This document shows positions 16,295 to 23,535 of a DNA stretch of 64,000 bases, in pieces. The stretch covers positions 12,525,001 to 12,589,000 of the forward strand of contig NZ_JAPNKC010000001.1 of NCBI RefSeq assembly GCF_026626705.1, given 5' to 3'. The notes beneath the pieces were generated by a model, which was not told the DNA's origin, did no database searches, and was given only the letters and a program-made list of their open reading frames with translations. Position 1 is the first letter of the stretch; each line of letters starts with the position of its first letter. The position numbers and the translations under genes are program-made. This stretch comes from Pyxidicoccus sp. MSG2. Its GTDB lineage: Bacteria; Myxococcota; Myxococcia; Myxococcales; Myxococcaceae.

Positions 16295-18091
16295 CTACTC
16301 CTGCTGGGAGGCGAGCTGCCTCCAGAGCCGGGCCAGGACCCGGGGGTGCTCCCGCTCCAGCCGCTCCTGCTGCACCCGGCGCAGCAACCTGCCCGAGCAG
16401 GGCAGCTCCGCGACGAGCGTGGGAGACACGCGTCCGTCGTCCAGGGGCCGCCACCGGCTGACCGCCGTACCGGCACCCACCGAGCCGAGCCTTCGTGCCG
16501 CGGCGTCCGGGGCCTGGCCGCTCGCGTACGCGCCCAGGCGCCCCGAGAGCAGCAGGAGCAGGACCTCGTCATCCGCGGCGAGCACCCTGTCACCGCGCCC
16601 CCAGGCCTGGGCCGGCATGGCCGCGCCCAGCACGGTGCGCGCCTCTTCATCCAGCGAGGCGAGCACGTCATGCGCCTCCGGCTTCAGCGCGGCGTCCGGC
16701 GCCAGGGAGGCGCCGTGGCTTTCGAGCAGGGCGTCCTCGCACCACTCGAGCGCCTCCTCGGGTGAGGGCAGCTCGACGGCGGCATGCGGGAGGAGGCCGC
16801 GCCGGTGCGGGTCCCCGACGGCCACGACGACGCCGCGACTCCCGAGCTCGAGCACGGCGGCATCCAGCATCCGCGCCGCGCCGGGATGGAGCCGGGAGAC
16901 GCCTTGCAGGTCGAGCACCCGCCAGCGGGCGCCCGCGGGCACCGTGCCCAGCGACTGGAGGACGACCTCGGCGGCCGCGAACTCGATGTCGCCCTGGAGG
17001 CTCCGGACGTCGATGGCGTCCCCATGCGCCTGGAGCACGTCACGCTCCGCGCGGCGCCGACGCCGGCCCGACTGGAGCGTCAGCGCGCTTCCGGTGCGGG
17101 TGATGACGGGTGCGGAGCGGCCGGGGTGGTGCATCAGGTGGAGCTGGAAGCGCTCGGCGAGCCTGCGGCTCGCGGCGGCGGCTCGCACGCTGTTGCCCCC
17201 CGCATCGAGCAGCGGACTGAAGAGACCGATGCCGAACTGTCCCGGGCTCGCGGCCACCAGTCCGCCGGAGACGCCGCTCTTCGCGGGCAGCCCCACGCGC
17301 AGCAGCCATTCTCCGGCGGAGTCGTACATCCCGCAGCTCGCCATCACCGCGAGCACGTGCTCGGCAACCGGCTGCGGGACGACCACGGCCTTCGTGCATG
17401 GGTTGACACCGCCATTGGCCAGGGTGGCCGCCATGACGGCGACATCCGCCGCCGTGGCCAGCAGCGCGCACTGGCGGAAGTAGACGTCGAGAGTCTCGTC
17501 GACACCGCAGCGCAGCGAGCCCGCGTTGCGCATCAGCCAGGCCAGCGCGCGGTTGCGGTCCCCCGTCTCCAGCTCCGAGGTGAACACCGCCTCGTCCATT
17601 TCGAGGCGACGGCCGGCGAACGCCGAGAGCACCACCCGGATGCGCTCGAACCGCGCCACCGGGTCCGAGGCCCGGACCAGGGACGTGGTCAGGATGGCTC
17701 CGGCGTTGATCATCGGATTGAGCGGACGGCCGCTGCCCGGCTCCAGGCTGATGGCGTTGAAGGCCTCGCCGCTGGGCTCCACGCCCACGCGGGAGAGCAC
17801 CTCGTCCAGCCCCAGGTCGGCCAGGGCCAGCGCGTAGACGAACGGCTTGGACACGGACTGGAGGGTGAAGGGCACGTCCGCGTCGCCAGCCTTGTAGAGG
17901 CGCCCGTCCATCGTCGCGAGTGCCAGGCCGAACAGCCCCGGGTCCACCTTCGCCAACTGGGGGATGTACGTGGCCAGGGCGCCGCTCGAGTCGGACGCGA
18001 GGCTGTCGCGAATCTCCTTCAAGGCGGCCGTGATGGGGTCGGACGCCCCCTTCGGGGTTGCCGCCTCGAGCGTGGGTTTCCCCCTACGCAT
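16295..18091 (-). CDS. glsA: Glutaminase fused to STAS and cNMP-binding-like domains
   Basis: A 598-residue three-domain protein. Residues about 15-310 are a serine-type glutaminase (glutamine to glutamate plus ammonia): LQSVSKPFVYALAL carries the catalytic SxxK, and GRPLNPMINAGAI, ELETGDRNRALAWLM and AKSGVSGGLVAASPGQFG are family hallmarks. Residues about 335-430 look like a STAS domain (WRVLDLQGVSRLHPGAARML). Residues about 465-590 resemble a cyclic-nucleotide-binding Crp-type domain with LLLLSGRLGAY and RLGSVGAGTAV but without a clear phosphate-binding RxA cassette. Plain glutaminases are about 310 residues, so the extra domains imply regulation by ligand or partner. It is co-transcribed with MarC. 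Confidence 0.9.
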   Translation of the reverse strand: MRRGKPTLEAATPKGASDPITAALKEIRDSLASDSSGALATYIPQLAKVDPGLFGLALATMDGRLYKAGDADVPFTLQSVSKPFVYALALADLGLDEVLSRVGVEPSGEAFNAISLEPGSGRPLNPMINAGAILTTSLVRASDPVARFERIRVVLSAFAGRRLEMDEAVFTSELETGDRNRALAWLMRNAGSLRCGVDETLDVYFRQCALLATAADVAVMAATLANGGVNPCTKAVVVPQPVAEHVLAVMASCGMYDSAGEWLLRVGLPAKSGVSGGLVAASPGQFGIGLFSPLLDAGGNSVRAAAASRRLAERFQLHLMHHPGRSAPVITRTGSALTLQSGRRRRRAERDVLQAHGDAIDVRSLQGDIEFAAAEVVLQSLGTVPAGARWRVLDLQGVSRLHPGAARMLDAAVLELGSRGVVVAVGDPHRRGLLPHAAVELPSPEEALEWCEDALLESHGASLAPDAALKPEAHDVLASLDEEARTVLGAAMPAQAWGRGDRVLAADDEVLLLLLSGRLGAYASGQAPDAAARRLGSVGAGTAVSRWRPLDDGRVSPTLVAELPCSGRLLRRVQQERLEREHPRVLARLWRQLASQQE

Positions 18092-18187
18092 CGGCGCCTC
18101 CGGTGCTCGTGGTGACCTTGGCCATCCCACAACGCTCACCACGCACCGCGAGGCGTGCAATCGCACGCCGGGGCAAGATGGGGCCAC

Positions 18188-19537
18188 TCAGTCGGGGCGC
18201 CAATGGGCACGCGTGCGTTCGACTGTCGTACGCCGGCCACCCTGGAAGATCGCGCTGACGCGCTCCGCCTCGGTGAGCAGCCGGCGGAAGCACTCTCGCT
18301 CCGGAGCGCCGTGGGCCCTGGCGTCGGCGAGCACGCGAGCGAGGAGCGCGTGTGCCGCCGCACGGTCTTCCTCGTCGCGCGCGGCCAGCCCCACGACGAG
18401 CGCTATCTGGAGCACCTCCTCGAGCACCTCGGGATTCCCCATCCCGTAGTGGAGGGGGCCGTCGACGGCGAGGAAGAGGAAGTCGCGCAACCGCGTGGCC
18501 ACGACGGAGACGCGCGCACTGCCGTCCGGGTCGACCACGTTCCAGTCCCCCAGCGGCAGGCACGCCAGGCGGCGCATCACCGAGCGGACCTGCTGCAGCG
18601 CCTGCCGGGCCGTGTAGGGGTCGTTCGCGGACGAGGACAGCGCACGGTTCGCGACGTCGACGAGGATGCGGATTCCGAGGGCGGGGTCGCAGCCGGGATC
18701 GCGCGCCGCGGTGATCCTCAGGGCGGCGGCGAGAGCTCTCAGGGTGCGGTCGTCCACCGGCCCCCCACCGTCCGCCACCACCCATCCGACGACCTCGCCC
18801 TTGTCGACGTATTCGCCCACGGTGAGGTAGACGCGTGCCCGGACCCCCCACTTCCGCGCACGAAGCGCGAGCCTCCGGAGGTCGATCTCCGCGAGGTAGC
18901 CCGACTCCGGAGCGCCGAGCGCGGTGGCATCCGCTGGCAGCACCAGGGTCGCCGCCGGGTCGAGTGGGAGCCGCCTCAAGCGCGCCCGGATGCGGCGCTC
19001 CGTCGCCGAGACGATCAGTTCCTGGACGAGCCCGAGGACACGCTCCACCCGCATGAAGCGGAAGGTGCGGATCATGCAGAAGACGAGGGCGAAGAGCGCC
19101 CCGAAGACCAGGACGAAGGCGCCCGAGAGCACGGGGCGCGGCCGCACTCCCGTGTCCGCGATGAGACCCAGCTCGCGGGTGGCCGCGATGAGGTACCCCA
19201 TGGAGAGGGCGAAGAGCGGCATGGCGCGGCGCAACGGCGCCTTCTTCAGGTAGATGGGGACCAGACGGGGTGAGTACTGGTTGGCCGCGGATTGGATGAC
19301 CGGCGCGTTCAGGGACAGCACGAGGGTGAGGACGGTGAACTGCATTCCGAACAGGGTCGTGAGCGCGGAGCGTGTCTCACTGGGGTCACCCTTCCAGGCC
19401 AGCCCGAAGTAGCCCGGGGCGGTTTCTGTCTGCTGGCGGGCGAACCAGACGCCCATCACCAGGCCGAGGGCGAGCAGACCGAGCAGGAGCAACCAGTACG
19501 GCTCACGGAGGTGCTTGCCCAGGCGGCGGATGAGCAT
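18188..19537 (-). CDS. DUF2254 membrane protein
   Basis: A 449-residue protein with four predicted membrane helices in its first 190 residues (YWLLLLGLLALGLVMGVWF, MQFTVLTLVLSLNAPVI, MPLFALSMGYLIAATRELG, LSGAFVLVFGALFALVFCM) and a long soluble C-terminal part with VVGWVVADGG and DPALGIRILVDVANRALS, as in DUF2254. Members are widespread predicted membrane proteins of unknown role. ATG 19537 lies 17 bp after the stop of the upstream gene, so both form an operon. The C-terminal domain contains the conserved region that handles D/P-rich motifs, but no catalysis can be assigned. Confidence 0.8.
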   Translation of the reverse strand: MLIRRLGKHLREPYWLLLLGLLALGLVMGVWFARQQTETAPGYFGLAWKGDPSETRSALTTLFGMQFTVLTLVLSLNAPVIQSAANQYSPRLVPIYLKKAPLRRAMPLFALSMGYLIAATRELGLIADTGVRPRPVLSGAFVLVFGALFALVFCMIRTFRFMRVERVLGLVQELIVSATERRIRARLRRLPLDPAATLVLPADATALGAPESGYLAEIDLRRLALRARKWGVRARVYLTVGEYVDKGEVVGWVVADGGGPVDDRTLRALAAALRITAARDPGCDPALGIRILVDVANRALSSSANDPYTARQALQQVRSVMRRLACLPLGDWNVVDPDGSARVSVVATRLRDFLFLAVDGPLHYGMGNPEVLEEVLQIALVVGLAARDEEDRAAAHALLARVLADARAHGAPERECFRRLLTEAERVSAIFQGGRRTTVERTRAHWRPD

Positions 19538-19554
19538 GGGATTCCTGGGGGCCC

Positions 19555-20370
19555 TCAGCGCACGAGCTTCACGGCGGAGACCACCAGGCCCACGAAGAGC
19601 GAGACGCCGCACAGTACCAGGCCCCCTCGCGCCATGACCCGGGTGGTCGCCAGCTCCACGTGCCGCGCGGCCGCGTCCGCCTGGTACCGGGAGTCGAGCA
19701 GGTTCTGCTTCAGGTCGGAGAACAGGTCGTCGGCGACCACGCGGGCGTGGAGGCCGAGGAGCTGCGGAAGCCGCCGTCCCAGGTAGAGCGCGCGGTCCCC
19801 CAACAGCCGCGCCGACTCGGCGGTCTGCATTCCCCGCCGCATGTCCCCCAGGAGTCCCCGCGCCGCGTCTTGCGACTGCTGCACCCTCGCGCCCGCGAGC
19901 GGGCTGAAGGCCGACAGGCGCACGGTCTCGACGTGGATCTGCTCCGGGTTGGCCTCACGCCAGTCCGCCAGCACCCGCGCGAAGCGCGCGGTCTGCGACG
20001 GCGTCATGTACTTCGCCGCGACCTCCCGGATGTCCTCGACGGCGTCTTGGAGCGCCTCCTCGACGGGGCGGCCGGAGTCGCCGAAGACATTCGGCCGCCA
20101 GTGCTCCTCGAAACGCTCGCTGCTGAGCTCGACGAAGGTGAGCATGTCGAGCAGGTTGGCGACCGGGTTGTCCCCCGCGGCGATGTCCAGCGCCGCTGAG
20201 AGCCAGGCGAGCTCGCGCTCCAGCGCGCTCCTCCGGGCGGCCGGGCTGCCGGACGCCTCGAGGGGAGCCAGCACGTGGCGAAGGCGGTCGGCGAAGCGGC
20301 CCTCGAAGCGCATCACGTCGTCCTGGAGCTCGGCCTGCGTCGTCGTGTCCGGCAATGCGCTGGTCGTCAT
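19555..20370 (-). CDS. Tail-anchored alpha-helical protein paired with DUF2254
   Basis: A 271-residue, largely alpha-helical and acidic protein (AALDIAAGDNPVANLLDML, GRPVEEALQDAVEDIREVA, MTPSQTARFARVLADWRE) with one hydrophobic segment at the extreme C-terminus (GLVLCGVSLFVGLVVSAV, residues about 249-266). There is no signal peptide, so it is expected to be held to the inner face of the membrane by its tail. I recognise no family. The gene is immediately upstream of the DUF2254 gene (17 bp), implying that the two proteins work together. Its start faces the DUF308 gene across a 258-bp divergent region. Confidence 0.7.
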   Translation of the reverse strand: MTTSALPDTTTQAELQDDVMRFEGRFADRLRHVLAPLEASGSPAARRSALERELAWLSAALDIAAGDNPVANLLDMLTFVELSSERFEEHWRPNVFGDSGRPVEEALQDAVEDIREVAAKYMTPSQTARFARVLADWREANPEQIHVETVRLSAFSPLAGARVQQSQDAARGLLGDMRRGMQTAESARLLGDRALYLGRRLPQLLGLHARVVADDLFSDLKQNLLDSRYQADAAARHVELATTRVMARGGLVLCGVSLFVGLVVSAVKLVR

Positions 20371-20477
20371 GCGGTGGGCCCCCCGCCAATGGTGCGTTGC
20401 TCCTGAAGGCCGTCAACGGGCTCACAGGCATGCGGCGCAGGGACTCCCGACCCGGGAGCGCCCTTCCTGGAAAGGGG

Positions 20478-20544
20478 GCCGAGCGCCCGCTGCCGGGTGC
20501 ATTCCGAGGGCCTACCCTCGGGTGAGCGCCTCGAGGACGGGGCG
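20478..20544 (+). promoter_or_regulatory. 67-bp shared upstream element, copy 2, with perfect inverted repeat
   Basis: Second copy of the element at 8486-8552. Here the core is a perfect dyad, CCGAGGG-CCTA-CCCTCGG (20504-20521). It lies 84 bp before the DUF308 start and 107 bp before the divergent tail-anchored gene, so it could control either or both. Confidence 0.55.
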
Positions 20545-20628
20545 AGCACCGCGGGCGCGGCCCGAGGGGCCTGCTGGGAGCTTCCGGACAGGCGGTCCCG
20601 CCCATGCGCCGTCGCCAGGGAGGCCGTC

Positions 20629-21234
20629 ATGGAGCCATTGCAGGCAGCACCGCGCCCGGACCCCGTTGCCCACCTGATGGAGGGGGCGGAGGAGCTGCGG
20701 CGCCACTGGGGGTGGTTCCTGGTGCTCGGGATGGCGCTCGTACTCGTGGGTGGCTTCGCGCTGAGGGCGTCGGTGGCCACGAGCCTCGTCTCGGTGGTGA
20801 TGCTCGGCGTGGCGGTCATCATCGGCGGGGTCGCCGAGGTGGTTCACGCCTTCGGCGGGCGTCACTCGCGTGGATTCACCCTGCACCTGCTCGCCGGGGT
20901 GCTGTCGGTGGTGGTGGGCGCGCTGATGGTGCGCTCCCCCGTGCAGGGCGCGGTGTCCATCACCCTGCTCGTCACCGGCTGGCTGGCCGCCTCGGGGCTC
21001 TTCCGCATCGTCACCTCGATGACCACGCGCCAGGAGGGCTGGGGCCTGGAGCTGGCGAATGGCGCCGTCTCGCTGTTGCTGGGCGTCATCGTCTGGGGAC
21101 AGTTCCCCGGCTCCGCGATGTGGCTGATCGGCACCTTCGTGGGCATCGAGATCCTCTTCCGGGGGTTCGCGTGGATCACCTTCGCGGTCACCCTGAAGGG
21201 GCTGCACCGGCGCATGGCGCCGGGTGCCCGGTGA
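20629..21234 (+). CDS. HdeD-family (DUF308) membrane protein
   Basis: A 201-residue protein made almost entirely of six predicted membrane helices, with the pairwise internal repeat of the DUF308/HdeD family (WWGWFLVLGMALVLVGGFAL-type helix 1, AGVLSVVVGALMVRSP, ALLVTGWLAASGLFRIV, NGAVSLLLGVIVWGQFPGS, GTFVGIEILFRGFAWI). HdeD in E. coli belongs to an acid-resistance island and protects at high cell density; the biochemical role is unknown. ATG 20629 is preceded by AGGGAGG. It ends 10 bp before the convergent basic-tailed gene. The shared upstream element suggests joint control with the hydrolase at 8593. Confidence 0.88.
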   Translation: MEPLQAAPRPDPVAHLMEGAEELRRHWGWFLVLGMALVLVGGFALRASVATSLVSVVMLGVAVIIGGVAEVVHAFGGRHSRGFTLHLLAGVLSVVVGALMVRSPVQGAVSITLLVTGWLAASGLFRIVTSMTTRQEGWGLELANGAVSLLLGVIVWGQFPGSAMWLIGTFVGIEILFRGFAWITFAVTLKGLHRRMAPGAR

Positions 21235-21244
21235 AGGCAGGCGC

Positions 21245-21820
21245 TCAGCGGCGCTGGTCGCGCCGCGTCTGGGTCCGCCGGCCGCGAGCGGACGCATGGG
21301 CCTGGCGCTTGACGGAAGCGAAGCGCTGCTGCTTGAGGGCCCCACCCTTCTTCTGACGCGAGGCCGCGCCCGACACCTTCGCGGTGCGCCCCGCGGTGCG
21401 CGTGCGCCGGGCGGGCTTGCGTCCTCTCGTGGCCACGCGAACCGTCGTCCGTCGCGTCGCCCGCCCGGTGCGCGTCCCACTCACGACGCGGGTCCTGCTG
21501 ACCGTCGTCGCCTTCCTTTCGAGCTGGGCGAGCCGCTTCTCGAAGCGCGCGAGCGTGAGCGCGAAGTACTCGGCCTTCTGGCGGGTGTTGAGATTGCCCT
21601 CGGCGCGCCGGGTCCGGGTGGGCGTCTTCCTGCCAAGCGCCACCCGGCGCTGCAGCCTCGCCTGGTCCTGGTATTTCTCCATCAAGCGGCGCGTGCGCAG
21701 GATGCGGCTGCGCAGCTCTCGCGGCGACAGCTCGGCCAGGTTGCGTGGAGCGCTGGACAGCACGAGCTGCGCCTCGCGCTCGGTGAGAAGGGACATCCTC
21801 TTCGACGGGATTGTACGCAT
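21245..21820 (-). CDS. Protein with a very basic, histone-like C-terminal tail
   Basis: A 191-residue protein with two parts. Residues about 10-105 form a helical domain (EREAQLVLSSAPRNLAELS, RSRILRTRRLMEKYQDQARL, NTRQKAEYFALTLARFEKRL). Residues 105-191 are an Arg/Lys/Thr/Ala-rich low-complexity tail (TRTGRATRRTTVRVATRGRK and more) without acidic residues, like histone H1-type or AlgP-like bacterial tails. Binding to nucleic acid is inferred from charge only. The start may be the ATG at 21820 or the one at 21796. The helical domain has no family that I recognise. Confidence 0.65.
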   Translation of the reverse strand: MRTIPSKRMSLLTEREAQLVLSSAPRNLAELSPRELRSRILRTRRLMEKYQDQARLQRRVALGRKTPTRTRRAEGNLNTRQKAEYFALTLARFEKRLAQLERKATTVSRTRVVSGTRTGRATRRTTVRVATRGRKPARRTRTAGRTAKVSGAASRQKKGGALKQQRFASVKRQAHASARGRRTQTRRDQRR

Positions 21821-21921
21821 GGAACTCGACCTCTACTCATGGGATTGCCTGGCGGAACATCAACACCCTCCTCCGGGAAGCAACCTGCTCCAGGGGGCAC
21901 TTGCTCTGTTCCCGAAGCGGC

Positions 21922-23409
21922 TCAATGCGGGCCCTCTTCGTCGCCCTGCTCCAGCGCCTGGCCGCGGGTCAGTTGCTCCGCGGTGAGCAGCGCGGAGACC
22001 TGCTCCCGCGTCAGCAGCCCGGAGGCCACCACCAGGTCGGAGATGTTGGCGTTCGTGGCGAGGGCCTCCCTCGCCAGCCGCGTCGCCGGGGCATAGCCGA
22101 TGTGCGGGATGAGCGCGGTGATGACACCCACGAAGGAGCCGACCTGGTTCGCGAGCCGCTCCTTGTTGGCGGTGATGCCCGTCACGCAATTCGAGCGCAG
22201 CGTCTCCATGGCGGCGGTCATGAGCTTGAGGTTCTCGAACAGCACGTGGGCCATGACGGGCCCGAAGGCGTTGAGCTGGAGCTGACCCGCCTCGGCGGCC
22301 ATGGTCAGCGCCACATCCCCCCCGGCGACCATGAACGCCACCTCGTTCACGACCTCCGGAATGACGGGGTTCACCTTGCCCGGCATGATGCTCGAGCCCG
22401 CCTGCCTCGGCGGGAGGTTGATTTCGTTGAGCCCCGCCTGGGGGCCCGAGCCGAGCAGGCGCAGGTCATTGCAGATCTTCGACAGCTTCATCGCGCTGCG
22501 CTTGAGCGTGGAGGACACCTCCATGAAGACGCCCACGTCGGTGGTCGCCTCAATCAGGTTGGGCGCGGTGAAGATGGGGTGTCCGGTGATGGCCGCCAGA
22601 TGCTTGCGCGCAGCCTCCGCGAAGCCCGGGGCCGCCGCGATGCCGGTGCCAATCGCCGTCGCCCCCAGGTTGACCTCCGCCAGGCGCCGGATGACGCCCT
22701 CCAGGCTCGCGTGGTCCTCGGCCAGCGTGACGGCGAAGCCCTCGAACTCCTGTTGGAGCGTCATGGGCACCGCGTCCTGCATCTGCGTGCGGCCAATCTT
22801 CACGATGCCAGCGAACTCCCGCCCCTTGTCGTGAAACGCGCGCTCCAGGTGTTGGAGCTCCGTGAGCAGCCGCTCGAGGGACAGCATCAGCCCGACCTTG
22901 AGCGCCGTCGGATACGTGTCGTTCGTGCTCTGACTCCGATTCACGTGGTCATTCGGGTCGAGGTGCTCGTAGCTGCCCTTGGAATGGCCGGCCAGCTCCA
23001 GGCCGCGATTGGCGATGACCTCGTTGAAGTTCATGTTCGTGGAGGTGCCAGCGCCTCCCTGCATGACGTCCACGATGAACTGCGCGTGCAGCCTGCCGCC
23101 CTTGATTTCCTCACAGGCACGGTCGATGAGCCCGGCCCGCGTCTCATCGAGCGCACCGATTTCCGCGTTCGCACGCGCCGCGGCCTGCTTCACGCAGGCG
23201 TAGCCGAAGAGGAAGTCGGGATACACGGAGATGGGGCGTCCGCTGATGGCGAAGTTGTCGAGCGCACGGCTGACATTGATTCCCCAATAGGCGTCGGCCG
23301 GAATCCGCTTGGAGCCGAGACTGTCGGTCTCGACCCGGAAGGCCGCGCCGTTCGAGCTCTGCGTGTGGATGCTCTTCTGGAACGTCTGCTCCGCGCGGGG
23401 GTCGGCCAT
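21922..23409 (-). CDS. aspA: Aspartate ammonia-lyase (aspartase)
   Basis: A 495-residue enzyme of the aspartase/fumarase superfamily, converting L-aspartate to fumarate and ammonia. The superfamily signature GSSIMPGKVNP (mobile SS loop with the catalytic serine) is at about residue 345, with GGAGTSTNMNFNEVIANRG and HVNRSQSTNDTYPTA upstream. The stretch RTQMQDAVPMTLQQEF is the aspartase form rather than the fumarase RTHLQDA. About 30 extra residues at the N-terminus precede the usual ETDSLG start, and the C-terminus ends in a charged tail. The enzyme is a cytoplasmic homotetramer in this family. With asparaginase it would take asparagine to fumarate with release of two ammonia. Confidence 0.93.
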   Translation of the reverse strand: MADPRAEQTFQKSIHTQSSNGAAFRVETDSLGSKRIPADAYWGINVSRALDNFAISGRPISVYPDFLFGYACVKQAAARANAEIGALDETRAGLIDRACEEIKGGRLHAQFIVDVMQGGAGTSTNMNFNEVIANRGLELAGHSKGSYEHLDPNDHVNRSQSTNDTYPTALKVGLMLSLERLLTELQHLERAFHDKGREFAGIVKIGRTQMQDAVPMTLQQEFEGFAVTLAEDHASLEGVIRRLAEVNLGATAIGTGIAAAPGFAEAARKHLAAITGHPIFTAPNLIEATTDVGVFMEVSSTLKRSAMKLSKICNDLRLLGSGPQAGLNEINLPPRQAGSSIMPGKVNPVIPEVVNEVAFMVAGGDVALTMAAEAGQLQLNAFGPVMAHVLFENLKLMTAAMETLRSNCVTGITANKERLANQVGSFVGVITALIPHIGYAPATRLAREALATNANISDLVVASGLLTREQVSALLTAEQLTRGQALEQGDEEGPH

Positions 23410-23535
23410 CGTCGGGGTTCCTCGGAAGCTCGGGACACACTGAGCGGCGCCCTATGTGGTCATCGCCGCGCGTGCTGGCCATGGGACGAGGGGGCGGTGT
23501 CCAGGCGGGCCCAGGACAGTCCGCGCGGACGGGAG

